This document shows positions 24,291 to 34,138 of a stretch of DNA of 64,000 bases, in pieces. The stretch comes from Simplicispira sp. 125. GTDB taxonomy: Bacteria; Pseudomonadota; Gammaproteobacteria; Burkholderiales; Burkholderiaceae_C. The notes under the pieces are model-generated. The model was not told the origin of the DNA and made no database searches. It worked only from the letters and a program-made list of their open reading frames with translations. The position numbers and the translations under genes were made by a program. Every line of letters starts with the position of its first letter. The first letter of the stretch is position 1. The stretch covers positions 1,116,001 to 1,180,000 of the forward strand of contig NZ_QEKM01000001.1 in NCBI RefSeq assembly GCF_003096555.1, written 5' to 3'.

Positions 24291-27038
24291 ATGCAAACCA
24301 CTGCCTCCACTGTAGTTTCGCAGGAGCCCCGCATTCCCGGGCACCTGCCGATGTTCGCCGGGCTATTGCTGGCGGTGTTGCTGCTGGGCCTGACCTGGCG
24401 GCACTGGGTCAGCGAAACACAGACTTCCCTTGGTCGGCGCCAGCAAGCCTTCACAGCGGCGGTGGACCGTAACACCTACAGCATCCGTGACCAGATGGGC
24501 ACCCTGGCGATGATGCTGCGCGGCGTCAAAGGGTATTACGACGGTTCTGAAAGTATCGACCGCGAAGAGTTCCATGCCTATGTAGCAGCGCTGTCGCTGG
24601 AAGACACCCTTCCTGGTCTGCAAGCCGTGGCTTATGCGCCACGCCTCGTAGCAGGCCAAGTGCAGGTCCACGAGCTGGAAATGCACAGCAAGGGTTTTCG
24701 CCGCTACGCAGTTCAGCCCGCCGGGGATCGCGCGTATTTCGCTCCCCTCAGCTATATCGAACCACTCACCGGCCGCAACCTGAAAGCGCTGGGGTTTGAT
24801 ATCAGCACGGTTCCAGCCACCAGGGATGCGCTGGAACGCGCCCGTGATACCGGGAAGGCCTCGTTGAGTGCCGCGTTGACGTTGCGGCAAGACGCAGGCC
24901 GCAAGGATGCTGTGGGAGTCGTCATGTACCTGCCCATCTATACCAAACCCAGCGACCCCGACACGGTTGAGGGTCGCAGGCGGGCGCTGTTCGGCTGGAT
25001 ATCAGCTCCCATTCGCATCCACGAGATGCTGCAGGGCATGACCCGGCAACTTGATCCCGACATCGACCTGAGCATCCGCGATGTGGGCGCTTCTGAAGGC
25101 TTGGCACTGCTGTACGGCAACTCCTCGGCTGGCGACTCTGACCTGCACGAAACCCGACTCTTGGACATTGGCGGCCGCACGTGGGAGCTTTCCATGCGCG
25201 CGCTGCCGCACTTTGAGCAGCGCTTTAAAAACAATAACCAAGCCTTTAACGCCATGATGGGCGTGATGCTCAGCTTGATGGTGGGCGGACTGATCTGGTT
25301 TTTCTCCACCGCCCGGGTGCGTGCCATGACACTGGCCCATCGCATGACCCAAGCACTGCGCTCCACCCGCGACGATCTGGAGAGCACCCTCAACGCTATT
25401 CCCGACTTGCTTTTTGAACTCGACCAGGAAGGGCGCATTCACCACTTCCGCTCGGCACGGTCTGGTCTGCTGGAATTGGCTCCCGAGATGTTCCTGGGCC
25501 AGCGGCTGATCGATCTGGTAGCGCCCGAAGCCGTGCCGGGCTGCCGCACCACGCTCCAGGCGGCCATGGACACAGGCTATTCAGCCGGCCACCAGTACCG
25601 CATGGACCTGGGCGCGCAAAGCCACTGGTTTGAACTGTCGATTGCCCGCAAGGACGGCATTCCCGCAGGTCAGGGGCAACGCTTTGTCGCCATTGCGCGG
25701 GACATTACCGAACGCAAGCAGGCCGAGGCGCGCACACACCAGCTGGCTTACTTTGACACCCTGACGGCGCTGCCCAACCGCCGCATGCTGCTGGACCGCC
25801 TGGAGCACGCATTGGCATCGGCACGCAAGTCGGGACAGGTCGGTGCGCTGTTTTTCATCGACCTGGACAACTTCAAGCAAATCAACGATGCCCGCGGACA
25901 CACCCTGGGCGATGCGCTGCTGGTGCAGGTTGCGCAGCGCCTGACTGGGCTGGTACCGGTCAGCGCTACCGTGGCACGCCTGGGTGGCGATGAGTTCGTG
26001 CTGTTGCTCAACAACCTTGCCCTGGACATGCATGACGCAGGGCGCGAAGCGTTGTTGATGGGCGAGACGATCCGTAGCGCACTGGAAGATCCGTACACGA
26101 TTGAGGGGCGCTCGTACGACGCCACCGCCAGCATTGGCATCACCTTGTTTCCCAAAGAGCACGAGGAGGTGGAAGACCTGCTGCGGGAAGGCGATACCGC
26201 GATGTATCGTGCCAAGGACCTCGGGCGCAACCGCATCAGCTTCTACGAGGCGGCGATGCAGGCCGACGCGCAGGAGCGCCTCGCGCTGGAGCAAGATTTG
26301 AAGAAGGCCAAGGCCGAGGGTCAACTGGCGGTGTATGTGCAGCCACAGGTCAATGCGGCCGGTACGGTGGTGGGGGGCGAGTTGCTGATGCGCTGGAACC
26401 ACCCGGTGCGGGGCAGCGTTCCGCCCAGCTGTTTCATACCTGTAGCCGAGTCCTCGGGATTGATTTTGCGCATGGGCGATTGGATGATCGAGCAGGCCTG
26501 CGAAGCGCTGGCGCGGCTGGAGGCAGCGCAGCGCGTCGTCTCCCTCTCCGTCAACGTGAGCGAACGCCAGTTTCGCCAGGATGATTTTGTCGAGCGCGTG
26601 CGCGGCATGCTGGAGCGCACGGGCGCTCCGCCCGAACATCTGATCCTGGAAGTGACCGAAAGCCTGTTGATCGAAAACCTGGACAAAACCGTAGCCCGCA
26701 TGACCGAACTGGTTCAGATGGGGCTGCGCTTCTCAATCGACGACTTTGGCACCGGCTATTCCAGCCTGGCCTACCTGAAGAAGCTGCCGATTTTTGAGTT
26801 GAAAATCGACAAAAGCTTTGTGCAAGACACACCGGACGACCCCAACGGGACGGCGATTGTCGAGTCCATCCTCGCCGTGGCCCGCCACCTCAAGCTGCGG
26901 GTGGTCGCCGAAGGTGTGGAAACCAGCGCCCAGGCCGAGTTTCTGGCCTCGCACGATTGCGACTGTCTGCAGGGCTATTTTTTTGGCCGCCCCGAACCGC
27001 TCGAGCCCTGGCTGCAGCGCAGGCTGACGTCAGTGTGA
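24291..27038 (+). CDS. CHASE-PAS-GGDEF-EAL membrane protein (c-di-GMP turnover)
   Basis: About 915 residues. A membrane segment near the N-terminus, a periplasmic CHASE domain (with YFAPLSYIEPLTGRN and KALGFD), a second membrane segment near residue 325, a PAS domain (about 360-480), then GGDEF and EAL domains. The cyclase motif RLGGDEF is intact but no RxxD inhibition site precedes it. The EAL signature reads GELLMRW (ELL), yet the other catalytic residues are kept: NVSERQF, LEVTES, IDDFGTG, KIDKSFV and AEGVET. The protein could both make and break c-di-GMP in response to an external signal. The start is uncertain: ATG 24291 lacks a good ribosome site and in-frame starts exist upstream. It converges on dusA with a nine-base overlap. 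Confidence 0.88.
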   Translation: MQTTASTVVSQEPRIPGHLPMFAGLLLAVLLLGLTWRHWVSETQTSLGRRQQAFTAAVDRNTYSIRDQMGTLAMMLRGVKGYYDGSESIDREEFHAYVAALSLEDTLPGLQAVAYAPRLVAGQVQVHELEMHSKGFRRYAVQPAGDRAYFAPLSYIEPLTGRNLKALGFDISTVPATRDALERARDTGKASLSAALTLRQDAGRKDAVGVVMYLPIYTKPSDPDTVEGRRRALFGWISAPIRIHEMLQGMTRQLDPDIDLSIRDVGASEGLALLYGNSSAGDSDLHETRLLDIGGRTWELSMRALPHFEQRFKNNNQAFNAMMGVMLSLMVGGLIWFFSTARVRAMTLAHRMTQALRSTRDDLESTLNAIPDLLFELDQEGRIHHFRSARSGLLELAPEMFLGQRLIDLVAPEAVPGCRTTLQAAMDTGYSAGHQYRMDLGAQSHWFELSIARKDGIPAGQGQRFVAIARDITERKQAEARTHQLAYFDTLTALPNRRMLLDRLEHALASARKSGQVGALFFIDLDNFKQINDARGHTLGDALLVQVAQRLTGLVPVSATVARLGGDEFVLLLNNLALDMHDAGREALLMGETIRSALEDPYTIEGRSYDATASIGITLFPKEHEEVEDLLREGDTAMYRAKDLGRNRISFYEAAMQADAQERLALEQDLKKAKAEGQLAVYVQPQVNAAGTVVGGELLMRWNHPVRGSVPPSCFIPVAESSGLILRMGDWMIEQACEALARLEAAQRVVSLSVNVSERQFRQDDFVERVRGMLERTGAPPEHLILEVTESLLIENLDKTVARMTELVQMGLRFSIDDFGTGYSSLAYLKKLPIFELKIDKSFVQDTPDDPNGTAIVESILAVARHLKLRVVAEGVETSAQAEFLASHDCDCLQGYFFGRPEPLEPWLQRRLTSV

Positions 27039-28013
27039 TGCCGCTTCGCGGCGCTCCTGCACTTCCACTTGGGCCGCGTGCGCCAACGCCATCACCTCAC
27101 GCGGCGGGCAGTCCTTGAGGTGGTGGTCGCTCCACACCTGGCGCCAGCGCCGCGCACCCGGCAAGCCGTGGCGCAAGCCCAGCATATGGCGGGCAATCGC
27201 GTACCAGTGCGTGCCGTAGGCTGCAGCTTCCCGCTCCATGTACTCCACCATGGCGGCCTCCACCTCGTCACGGGTCAGCGGATTGGGCGCTCCGCCGTAA
27301 TACAACGCGTCCCAGCCGGTCAGCCACCAGGGGTTGTGGTAGGCCTCACGGCCGACCATCACACCATCGAGGTGGGCAAGTTGCTCCTGTACAGCCACAT
27401 CGGTGTTCAGCCCCCCGTTGATGGCAATGGTCAAGTCTGGAAAATCACGTTTGAGCTGGTGCACGACGTCGTAGCGCAGCGGCGGCACCTCCCGGTTTTC
27501 CTTGGGTGACAAACCCTGTAGCCAGGCATTGCGTGCATGCACGATAAACACCGAGCAGCCCGCCGCATGCACCGTGCCGATGAAGTCGCGCACAAAGCCA
27601 TAACTCTCGTCCTTGTCGATGCCAATGCGGTGCTTCACGGTGACCGGCACCTGCACCGCATCCACCATGGCCTTGATGCAATCGGCGACGTGCTGGGGCT
27701 CCTTCATCAGGCTGGCCCCAAAAGCACCGCGCTGCACCCGGTCACTGGGGCAGCCGCAGTTCAGGTTGATTTCGTCATACCCCCACTGCGCGCCCAGTTG
27801 CGCACTGCGGGCCAGGGTGGCCGGATCGTTGCCACCGAGCTGCAGCGCCACAGGATGCTCTTCGGCGTTAAAGCGCAAATGCCGCTCGGTGCCGCCGTGG
27901 ATGATGGCGCCGGCATTCACCATCTCGGTGTACAGCAGCACATGGCGACTCAACAGCCGGTGCAGGTAGCGGCAATGGCGGTCCGTCCAGTCCATCATCG
28001 GGGCAATGGACAT
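27030..28013 (-). CDS. dusA: tRNA-dihydrouridine(20/20a) synthase
   Basis: A flavoprotein that reduces uridine 20/20a in tRNA D-loops. Visible are the FMN-barrel start SIAPMMDWTDRHCRYL, the active-site cysteine in NLNCGCPSDRVQ, the VKHRIGID segment and AINGGL. The N-terminus is uncertain: the coded sequence continues in frame upstream with a plausible TTPHSPWR segment, as in relatives, so translation may begin at a non-ATG codon some 10-20 residues earlier. From the ATG at 28013 the product has 327 residues. The gene converges on the CHASE-GGDEF-EAL gene. Confidence 0.9.
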   Translation of the reverse strand: MSIAPMMDWTDRHCRYLHRLLSRHVLLYTEMVNAGAIIHGGTERHLRFNAEEHPVALQLGGNDPATLARSAQLGAQWGYDEINLNCGCPSDRVQRGAFGASLMKEPQHVADCIKAMVDAVQVPVTVKHRIGIDKDESYGFVRDFIGTVHAAGCSVFIVHARNAWLQGLSPKENREVPPLRYDVVHQLKRDFPDLTIAINGGLNTDVAVQEQLAHLDGVMVGREAYHNPWWLTGWDALYYGGAPNPLTRDEVEAAMVEYMEREAAAYGTHWYAIARHMLGLRHGLPGARRWRQVWSDHHLKDCPPREVMALAHAAQVEVQERREAASH

Positions 28014-28141
28014 ACGCCAGGGACTGTGCGGGGTGGTGATCTGGGTGGATTCCAAAGGTGTGTCTACCAAACGGTGGGCATCAACGCAGTGCCGCTCTCC
28101 TGCCTGTGGCAAAAGGGCACGCACAACCGTCGCCTGCGGGG

Positions 28142-29059
28142 TCAAATATCTTCGAGCAAGAGGTAGGGCAGGGAGCCCAGGGTCAAGGCCGCGCCATCCA
28201 CGGCTGCGGCGCGCAACCCGCCTTGTTCCGCTGCCGCAATTTGCAGTGAAACAATCGCGTCCCACCCCCCATTGGGAGCCGGGGCGGCCTGCACCACGGT
28301 TCCACAGGGTTGCTCGGGATCGGCGGGGGCATACACGTCGGCGCCTGCCAGCAGTTCGGCGTCGGCATGGGCCAGATAGGCCCTGCGTTTGATAGCCCCC
28401 CGGAACTGGCTGCGCGCCACTACTTCCTGGCCGGGGTAGCAGCCTTTCTTGAAGCTCACGCCATCGACCGATTCGTAGTTGAGCATCTGGGGCACAAAGG
28501 CATCCACCAGCGGCGCAGTCAATGTGGCAACGCCGCTTTGCACCTCGCCCCAGGCCCACAGCGCCGGGTCGATCGCGGGCCCGGCCGGTGCGGGTTCACC
28601 CGCCGGCGCCAACCACAAGGCCCGGGGCTGCCCTGCTGCAGGCGGCAGATGCACCACAATTTTATTATCAAAATCGACTTTCGACCAAGCTGGTTGAGAG
28701 CCTCCAGCTACGGATTCAATAGCATTTCCTGCTAACCCAAAAATCTGAATGTCTGCTGTGGCGTCGGTCAGTTTGGCCTTGGCGCGCATCACGAACATGG
28801 ACAAGCGTTTGAGCGTAGGCGCCAGCAGGTCACGGCTGCACACCAGCCACACTTCGGTGGGGCTGCGCTTGAAACCAATGAAACTGGCCTGCATGCGGCC
28901 TTTGGCCGACAGAAAGGCGGTCAGCCGCGCGTGACCCATGTCCAGCAACGCGAAGTCATGGGTCAGCTGGCCATGGAGAAACTTGACGGCGTCATCGCCT
29001 TCGGCGCGGATCACGCCCAGGTGGTTCAGGGGGGCAATGCCATGGAAATTCGAAGTCAT
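28142..29059 (-). CDS. ygfZ: folate-binding iron-sulfur assembly protein YgfZ
   Basis: A 305-residue protein of the glycine-cleavage T-protein fold that supports repair or assembly of certain Fe-S clusters with tetrahydrofolate. The family signature KGCYPGQEVVAR, with its conserved cysteine, is present near residue 210. The ATG at 29059 gives the usual FHGIAPLNHLGVIRAEGDDA start. It is divergent to mltG with only nine bases between the two start codons, so their promoters must overlap the opposite coding regions. Residues about 110-132 (NAIESVAGGSQPAWSKVDFD) are encoded by an AT-rich patch resembling a decayed copy of the dispersed repeat. Confidence 0.9.
   Translation of the reverse strand: MTSNFHGIAPLNHLGVIRAEGDDAVKFLHGQLTHDFALLDMGHARLTAFLSAKGRMQASFIGFKRSPTEVWLVCSRDLLAPTLKRLSMFVMRAKAKLTDATADIQIFGLAGNAIESVAGGSQPAWSKVDFDNKIVVHLPPAAGQPRALWLAPAGEPAPAGPAIDPALWAWGEVQSGVATLTAPLVDAFVPQMLNYESVDGVSFKKGCYPGQEVVARSQFRGAIKRRAYLAHADAELLAGADVYAPADPEQPCGTVVQAAPAPNGGWDAIVSLQIAAAEQGGLRAAAVDGAALTLGSLPYLLLEDI
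28664..28730 (+). repeat. degenerate dispersed repeat, copy J, inside ygfZ
   Basis: The plus strand keeps CAGCTAC followed five bases later by CAATAGCAT, as in copy B of pgeF, but the AAGCGC core has decayed. The patch is distinctly AT-rich within a GC-rich gene. Assignment to the family is tentative. Confidence 0.4.
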
Positions 29060-29068
29060 CCCTGAATT

Positions 29069-30094
29069 ATGATGCCCCCTCTCATACATACACATAGCAG
29101 GGTTGTGCGACGTCTTCTGGTCTGGTTATTGTTCTTGGCAACGGTCTTCGGTGGCGCAGCAGCTTGGTGGCTGCACGCCCCCTTGCCCATGGGCGCCGAA
29201 CCACTGGAGCTCGCCATCGAGCCCGGAACGCCCCCGCGCGCCATTGCACGGGACATCGAGCAGGCCGGTGTCCGGGTCGATTCCCGCATTCTGTTTGCCT
29301 GGTTTCGCCTGTCCGGCAAGGTGCGCGAGATCAAGGCCGGCAACTATGAGATTCCCCCAGGCACCACGCCACTGACCCTGCTCGACAAGCTGGTGCGGGG
29401 CGAGGAATCCCTGCGCAGCCTGACCTTGCTGGAGGGATGGACCTTTCGCCAAGTGCGCGCCGCACTGGCACGCGAAGAGGCTCTCAAGCACGACACTGCC
29501 ACCCTCACGGATGCCGACCTGATGGAGCTCCTGGGGCGTCCGGGTGTGCACCCTGAGGGCCGTTTCTTCCCCGACACCTACACCTACGCCAAGGGATCGA
29601 GCGAGTTGGCGGTTCTGCGGCGTGCTCTGCATGCCATGGACCGGCGCCTCGAAGCGGCCTGGGCGCAGCGGGCCAATGACACCCCTCTCAAATCCGCCGA
29701 CGAAGCACTGATCCTCGCCAGCATTGTGGAAAAGGAAACCGGGCGTGCAGCCGACCGGGCGCAAATTGCCGGGGTGTTCAGCAACCGGCTGCGCACTGGC
29801 ATGCTGCTGCAAACCGACCCGACCGTCATTTACGGTCTGGGCGAAAAATTTGACGGCAACCTGCGCCGCAAGGACCTGCAGACCGACACCCCCTGGAACA
29901 CTTACACCCGCGCGGGCCTGCCGCCCACGCCCATCGCCATGCCGGGCAAGGCCTCGCTCCTGGCGGCTGTGCAGCCCGAAAGCACCCGCGCACTGTATTT
30001 TGTGGCGCGGGGCGATGGGTCCAGCCATTTCAGCGCTTCGCTGGACGAGCACAACCGCGCCGTCAACCGTTTTCAGCGCGGCCAGTCGCAATAA
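29069..30094 (+). CDS. mltG: endolytic murein transglycosylase MltG
   Basis: A 341-residue inner-membrane enzyme that cuts nascent glycan strands. One N-terminal membrane segment (about residues 16-34) is followed by a LysM-like region and the YceG catalytic domain. The catalytic glutamate lies in [10 protein letters not shown], and the [12 protein letters not shown] and [13 protein letters not shown] blocks are all present. Two adjacent ATG codons open the gene; either works. The divergent ygfZ start is nine bases away. mltG-tmk-holB-pilZ is a compact same-strand run common in proteobacteria. Confidence 0.94.
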   Translation: MMPPLIHTHSRVVRRLLVWLLFLATVFGGAAAWWLHAPLPMGAEPLELAIEPGTPPRAIARDIEQAGVRVDSRILFAWFRLSGKVREIKAGNYEIPPGTTPLTLLDKLVRGEESLRSLTLLEGWTFRQVRAALAREEALKHDTATLTDADLMELLGRPGVHPEGRFFPDTYTYAKGSSELAVLRRALHAMDRRLEAAWAQRANDTPLKSADEALILASIVEKETGRAADRAQIAGVFSNRLRTGMLLQTDPTVIYGLGEKFDGNLRRKDLQTDTPWNTYTRAGLPPTPIAMPGKASLLAAVQPESTRALYFVARGDGSSHFSASLDEHNRAVNRFQRGQSQ

Positions 30095-30110
30095 AACGAA
30101 AGTCCGTCGC

Positions 30111-30788
30111 ATGAGTCTCCCCGGCCTGTTCATCAGTTTTGAAGGCATCGATGGTGCGGGCAAGTCCTCGCACATCGAGACACTGGCCAACGCTTTTCGG
30201 GCCCAGGGCCGCACCGTAGTCACTACCCGCGAGCCCGGTGGTACGCCGCTGGCAGAAAAATTGCGCAACATGCTGCTGAATGACAGCATGGATGCACTGA
30301 CCGAAGCCCTGCTGGTATTTGCCGGAAGGCGCGACCACTTGCGTACCGTGATCGAGCCTGCATTGGCCGGTGGTGCCGTGGTGCTGTGCGACCGTTTTAC
30401 CGACGCTACTTTTGCCTACCAAGGGGCAGGTCGTGGTTTCTCTCTTGAAACGCTATCTTTTTTGGAGCGCGTTGCGCAGACGGGTGTTGCCCTGGAGCCC
30501 GATTTTATGCGAGAACCTGATCTCACGTTCTGGTTTGAGCTAGACCCCGCCATTGCGGCCCAGCGCCTCTCCCAGGCGCGGGCACCGGACCGTTTCGAGG
30601 CCCAGGATGCTGCTTTTTTCGCGCGTGTGGCCCAGGGCTATGCCCAGCGCGCCGCCGGGGCTCCCAAACGTTTTGCCCGGCTTGACGCTGCGCAGCAACG
30701 GCCCCAGGTATGGCAGCAACTGCAGCAGGTACTGGTGCGCAAGGGCTGGCTGCAAACCTCGACCGCGCAGACTGGAGCAACCCCTTGA
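30111..30788 (+). CDS. tmk: thymidylate kinase
   Basis: A 225-residue dTMP kinase that makes dTDP. The P-loop [11 protein letters not shown] is followed by [11 protein letters not shown] and the [16 protein letters not shown] motif. A few extra residues (around [10 protein letters not shown]) precede the conserved [10 protein letters not shown] strand, compared with the PDLTLWFDL pattern I expect. The gene lies 16 bases after mltG and its stop overlaps the holB start codon. Cytoplasmic. Confidence 0.94.
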   Translation: MSLPGLFISFEGIDGAGKSSHIETLANAFRAQGRTVVTTREPGGTPLAEKLRNMLLNDSMDALTEALLVFAGRRDHLRTVIEPALAGGAVVLCDRFTDATFAYQGAGRGFSLETLSFLERVAQTGVALEPDFMREPDLTFWFELDPAIAAQRLSQARAPDRFEAQDAAFFARVAQGYAQRAAGAPKRFARLDAAQQRPQVWQQLQQVLVRKGWLQTSTAQTGATP

Positions 30789-31807
30789 ACACCTCACCCC
30801 TGGCACCCTGGGTGGCCGCTCAGCGCAACACCTTGCTCGCGCAGCGCGGCCACGCCTGGCTTTTGCACGGCCCCTCGGGGCTGGGACAATACACGCTGGG
30901 CCTGGAGCTGGTACGCGCCTGGCTCTGCGAAGCGCCATCGCCCCAGGGCGCCTGCGGTCAGTGCAGCAGCTGCCACGCCATCGACGTGCATGCGCATGCC
31001 GACCTTTGCATGCTGATGCCTGAAGTAGACATGCTGGCCCTGGGGTGGCCTCTGCCTGAAAAAGCACAGGCCGAAATTGACGACAAGTCGCGCAAACCCA
31101 GCCGGGAAATCCGTGTCGAGGCCATGCGCAATGCGGTCGAATTTTCCCAGCGCACCAGCGCTCGCGGTCGGGGCAAGGCGGTGCTTGTCTATCCCGCAGA
31201 GCAGATGAACCACGTCACGGCCAATGCGCTGCTCAAAACACTGGAAGAGCCGCCAGGCGATGTGCGCTTTGTGCTGGCCAGCGAAGCCGCGCACCAGTTG
31301 CTGCCCACCATCCGCAGCCGCTGCCTGGGCCACACCATGGTTTGGCCCGATGCGCCTGAGATGCTGGAATGGATGACCGGGCAGGGCGTTGCACCTGCCG
31401 CCGCCACGGCCTTTTTGCGTGCAACAGGTGGGCGCCCCGATGACGCCTTGGCATTGGCCCGGTCTGGCCAGGGGCCCGAGGTCTGGGCGCAGTTTCCGCA
31501 GGCCATGTTGCGCGGCCAGGTCAGCGCATTGGCCCAATGGACTCCTGCGCAAGCCATCGATGCAATGCAGAAACTTTGCCATGACCTGATGGCCCTGCGC
31601 ACTGGCGCCGCGCCACGCTACTTTGCAGTGGCGGACCTACCGCCACCGCCAGCGTTGGCACCGCTCACGCGCTGGTCGCGTGCGCTGATGCAGTCCGCCC
31701 GCACCGCCGAGCATCCGTTCAATACCGGGCTGGTGCTGGAGGCGCTTGTCGCCCAGGCGAGAAACGTCCTACACTCTCCCCAACGTACCCCGCCCGCAAC
31801 ACCATGA
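30785..31807 (+). CDS. holB: DNA polymerase III delta' subunit
   Basis: A 340-residue clamp-loader subunit. The TTG at 30785 overlaps the tmk TGA stop (TTGA) and is the only start that gives the normal [14 protein letters not shown]-terminus; no ATG is suitably placed. The P-loop region reads GPSGLGQYT, with Gln in place of the usual Lys, in keeping with a subunit that does not hydrolyse ATP. A four-cysteine zinc module (CEA...CGQCSSC) follows, and the [10 protein letters not shown] and RSRC motifs are present. It ends in an ATGA overlap with the PilZ gene, so translation of the two is coupled. Confidence 0.93.
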   Translation: MNTSPLAPWVAAQRNTLLAQRGHAWLLHGPSGLGQYTLGLELVRAWLCEAPSPQGACGQCSSCHAIDVHAHADLCMLMPEVDMLALGWPLPEKAQAEIDDKSRKPSREIRVEAMRNAVEFSQRTSARGRGKAVLVYPAEQMNHVTANALLKTLEEPPGDVRFVLASEAAHQLLPTIRSRCLGHTMVWPDAPEMLEWMTGQGVAPAAATAFLRATGGRPDDALALARSGQGPEVWAQFPQAMLRGQVSALAQWTPAQAIDAMQKLCHDLMALRTGAAPRYFAVADLPPPPALAPLTRWSRALMQSARTAEHPFNTGLVLEALVAQARNVLHSPQRTPPATP

Positions 31808-32163
31808 GCAGCCCTCCCACCGCGCCCCGTCCCAGTGTCATGCAACTGGCTATCAAGGAAAAAGGGGCCTTGCATGCGGCCTACATTCCTTTTTTCGTCG
31901 AGGGTGGCATCTTTGTACCCACGCCGCGCGAATACCGGCTGGGCGATGATGTTTATGTGCTGCTGACCCTGCCCGATGACCCCCAGCGCTACCCCGTAGC
32001 TGGCCGTGTGGCCTGGGTCACGCCCGCACGGGCTGGAGGTAACCGTACCCAAGGCGTCGGTATCCAGTTCCCCAAGGACGAAAAGTCACGCCAGCTCAAG
32101 CTCAAAATCGAAGAACTGCTGGGCACAGCGCTGGGATCTGAGCGCCCCACGCAAACCATCTAA
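31804..32163 (+). CDS. pilZ: PilZ-domain protein, type IV pilus assembly type
   Basis: A 119-residue single-domain protein similar to Pseudomonas PilZ, needed for type IV pilus biogenesis. The core FVEGGIFVPTPREYRLGDDVYVLL-type fold (recognisable in parts) and GRVAWVTP, QGVGIQF strands are clear. The RxxxR c-di-GMP-binding arginines of other PilZ domains are not evident near the N-terminus, as in the true PilZ, so it may not bind c-di-GMP. It is coupled to holB by ATGA. The tatD gene that often follows is absent; a convergent ABC transporter operon comes instead. Confidence 0.88.
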   Translation: MSSPPTAPRPSVMQLAIKEKGALHAAYIPFFVEGGIFVPTPREYRLGDDVYVLLTLPDDPQRYPVAGRVAWVTPARAGGNRTQGVGIQFPKDEKSRQLKLKIEELLGTALGSERPTQTI

Positions 32164-32170
32164 TCCAGCA

Positions 32171-32215
32171 CAAAAAACCGTAGCTTTGGCGCTGGCACCC
32201 CGGGGCTCTATACGA
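32171..32215 (-). repeat. degenerate dispersed repeat, copy L
   Basis: On the minus strand the order TATAGAGCCCC, spacer, CAGCGCC, AAAGCTACGG and a T-run follows copy F with several changes. It fills the gap between the converging pilZ gene and the ABC transporter operon. Tentative. Confidence 0.4.
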
Positions 32216-32266
32216 ACCGTCTTGAAGCCCGGTGCAGACAAAATCCCTGCAGCCGGGTGGCGCGCT

Positions 32267-33139
32267 TCACAAACGTCGGTTGGTGGGGTCCAGTTCCTTG
32301 CGCAGAGCCTCGCCCAGACTATTGAACGCCAACGCGGTGCAAAGTATCGCCAAACCAGGCGCATACATTTGCGAGGGCTCGATCTCCATGCTTTGATAGG
32401 CTCGTGCCAACATGGCGCCCCAACTAGCTTCTGGCGGCTGGATACCCAAGCCAAGAAAGCTGAGACTGGCCTCCGCCAGCAGCGCCCCCGCTAGCAAAAT
32501 AGTGATCTGTACCAAAACAGGCTGGATTGCGTTGGGCAGCACATGGCGCCACAAAATATGCGTGGTGGACGCACCGTAACAACGCGCGGCATCCACGTAT
32601 TGTTCCTGACGCACGATCAGTGTGCGTGCCCGCACGATGCGTGCGAGCTGCGGCGCAAAGACAATACCCACGGCTATCATGCCGTTAGTCAAGCCAATAC
32701 CCAGCGCTCCCGTGACAGCGATTGCCAGGACGATGGCAGGAAACGAGAGCAAGGTATCTATCACGCGACTGACCACCGTATCCAGCCAGCCGCCGCGAAA
32801 ACCCGCAAGAATGCCAATCGGCACGCCCAGAATAAAGGCAATGCCGACAGCCAGTGCGCTTGCGTACAAGGCCACACGCCCTCCATAGAGCAGGCGGCTC
32901 AGGATGTCTCGACCAAGGTCGTCTGTGCCCAGCCAATGCTGGGCTGAAGGTGCTGCCAGCGTGTTTCCCAAGTCTTGCATGGAAGGCGAATAGGGAGCGA
33001 TCAATGGCGCGCCAAAAGAGACCAGTACAAGCAGCACTAGAAAACCTAGGCTGAGACCTGCCCAGGGGTCTCTGCTCAGCCACGCCCCAATCGCGCTATG
33101 CCATGTGGGGGAAAAGGGAGGCGTAAGGGTAGTGGCCAT
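32267..33139 (-). CDS. peptide-type ABC transporter permease (DppC family)
   Basis: A 290-residue inner-membrane protein with about six membrane segments. It has the family opening (GTDDLGRDILSRLLYGGR) and the EAA coupling loop YVDAARCYGASTTHILWRHVLPN. I chose ATG 33139, one base after the upstream permease stop; an ATG at 33160 would overlap that gene. Last gene of the nine-gene importer-carboxylase operon. The transported substrate cannot be read from a permease; the family carries peptides, nickel, opines and other small solutes. Confidence 0.9.
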   Translation of the reverse strand: MATTLTPPFSPTWHSAIGAWLSRDPWAGLSLGFLVLLVLVSFGAPLIAPYSPSMQDLGNTLAAPSAQHWLGTDDLGRDILSRLLYGGRVALYASALAVGIAFILGVPIGILAGFRGGWLDTVVSRVIDTLLSFPAIVLAIAVTGALGIGLTNGMIAVGIVFAPQLARIVRARTLIVRQEQYVDAARCYGASTTHILWRHVLPNAIQPVLVQITILLAGALLAEASLSFLGLGIQPPEASWGAMLARAYQSMEIEPSQMYAPGLAILCTALAFNSLGEALRKELDPTNRRL

Positions 33140-33140
33140 G

Positions 33141-34115
33141 TCAATGAAGGCGTGGGTCAATCACGCGATAAAGCAAGTCTGCAAGAAGATTGAGGAGCAA
33201 AACGATCACCACGAGCACCAAAATGACGCCCTGCACGACAGGAAAATCACGCTGAAGTGCAGCGCCAACAATCAGGCTGCCCACGCCGGGAATCGCAAAT
33301 ACCGCCTCGATCACCACGGTGGCCGCCAGCATGCGGTTGGCCAGCAAGGTCAGGACTGTGAGAAGGTTGATGCCCACGTTCTTGAGCCCGTGTTTCCAAA
33401 GAATGGCTGCGGACGAAAGTCCCTTTGCATGCAGCGTGCGCACCTGCTGCGATTGCGCCAGTTCGGCGAGCGAGCTTCGTATCTGGCGTGCCACTTCGGC
33501 TATTCCGCCTGCGGCAAGTGCCATCGCAGGGAGAGCTGCATGGTGCAGCGCGCTGACCCAGTCGTCCTGCCACGCGACGGCACCGGTGACTGGAAACCAG
33601 CCCAGTTGCAAGGCGAAGAACGCAATCATCACCATGGCCAACCAGAAATTGGGGACAGCCACCCCCAAAGACGATAGCGCCATAAGAACCCGATCCAGCC
33701 CCCGGCCCTGGTGTGCCGCCGCCAGGATCCCCAAAGGAGCCCCCACCGCAAACGCCAGCACCAGCGCCATCACCACAATGAGCAAGGTGTGGGGCAGGCT
33801 GCGTGCAATCGAGGTGGCAACCTCTTCACCCGACAGCAAAGAGCGTGAAAGGTTGCCTTGCACTGCGTCAGTGAGCCAGGAAAAATACTGCACGAAAAAG
33901 CTACGGTCCAGGCCATAAAGCTGCCGGATTTCGGCAATTCGCGCATCGGATGCGTTGTCGCCGGCCAAGGTGACAGCGATGTCACCCGGAACAAGCTTGA
34001 GCAGACCGAACGCCACAAAGGTGGCGAACAGCAGCACGGGCAGCGACTGGGCCAGTCGCCCCCATAAAAGGCTCAGACCTCTTCCGTTACCCAGTTCCCG
34101 CAGCAATTGGCGCAT
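33141..34115 (-). CDS. peptide-type ABC transporter permease (DppB family)
   Basis: A 324-residue inner-membrane permease with six membrane segments. The N-terminal LAQSLPVLLFATFVAFGLLKLVPGD region and the EAA loop (VRTLHAKGLSSAAILWKHGLKN, seen in parts) fit the DppB family. It starts 23 bases after the binding-protein stop and ends one base before the partner permease. It should pair with the DppC-type permease to form the channel. Confidence 0.9.
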   Translation of the reverse strand: MRQLLRELGNGRGLSLLWGRLAQSLPVLLFATFVAFGLLKLVPGDIAVTLAGDNASDARIAEIRQLYGLDRSFFVQYFSWLTDAVQGNLSRSLLSGEEVATSIARSLPHTLLIVVMALVLAFAVGAPLGILAAAHQGRGLDRVLMALSSLGVAVPNFWLAMVMIAFFALQLGWFPVTGAVAWQDDWVSALHHAALPAMALAAGGIAEVARQIRSSLAELAQSQQVRTLHAKGLSSAAILWKHGLKNVGINLLTVLTLLANRMLAATVVIEAVFAIPGVGSLIVGAALQRDFPVVQGVILVLVVIVLLLNLLADLLYRVIDPRLH

Positions 34116-34138
34116 GACCGCAGCCCTCCGTTACCGCG

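Noticed and set aside
30440-30520. An AT-richer patch in tmk coding extra residues, considered as another repeat insertion
   Set aside because: It has AACGCTATC but the remaining blocks do not align in order with the family.
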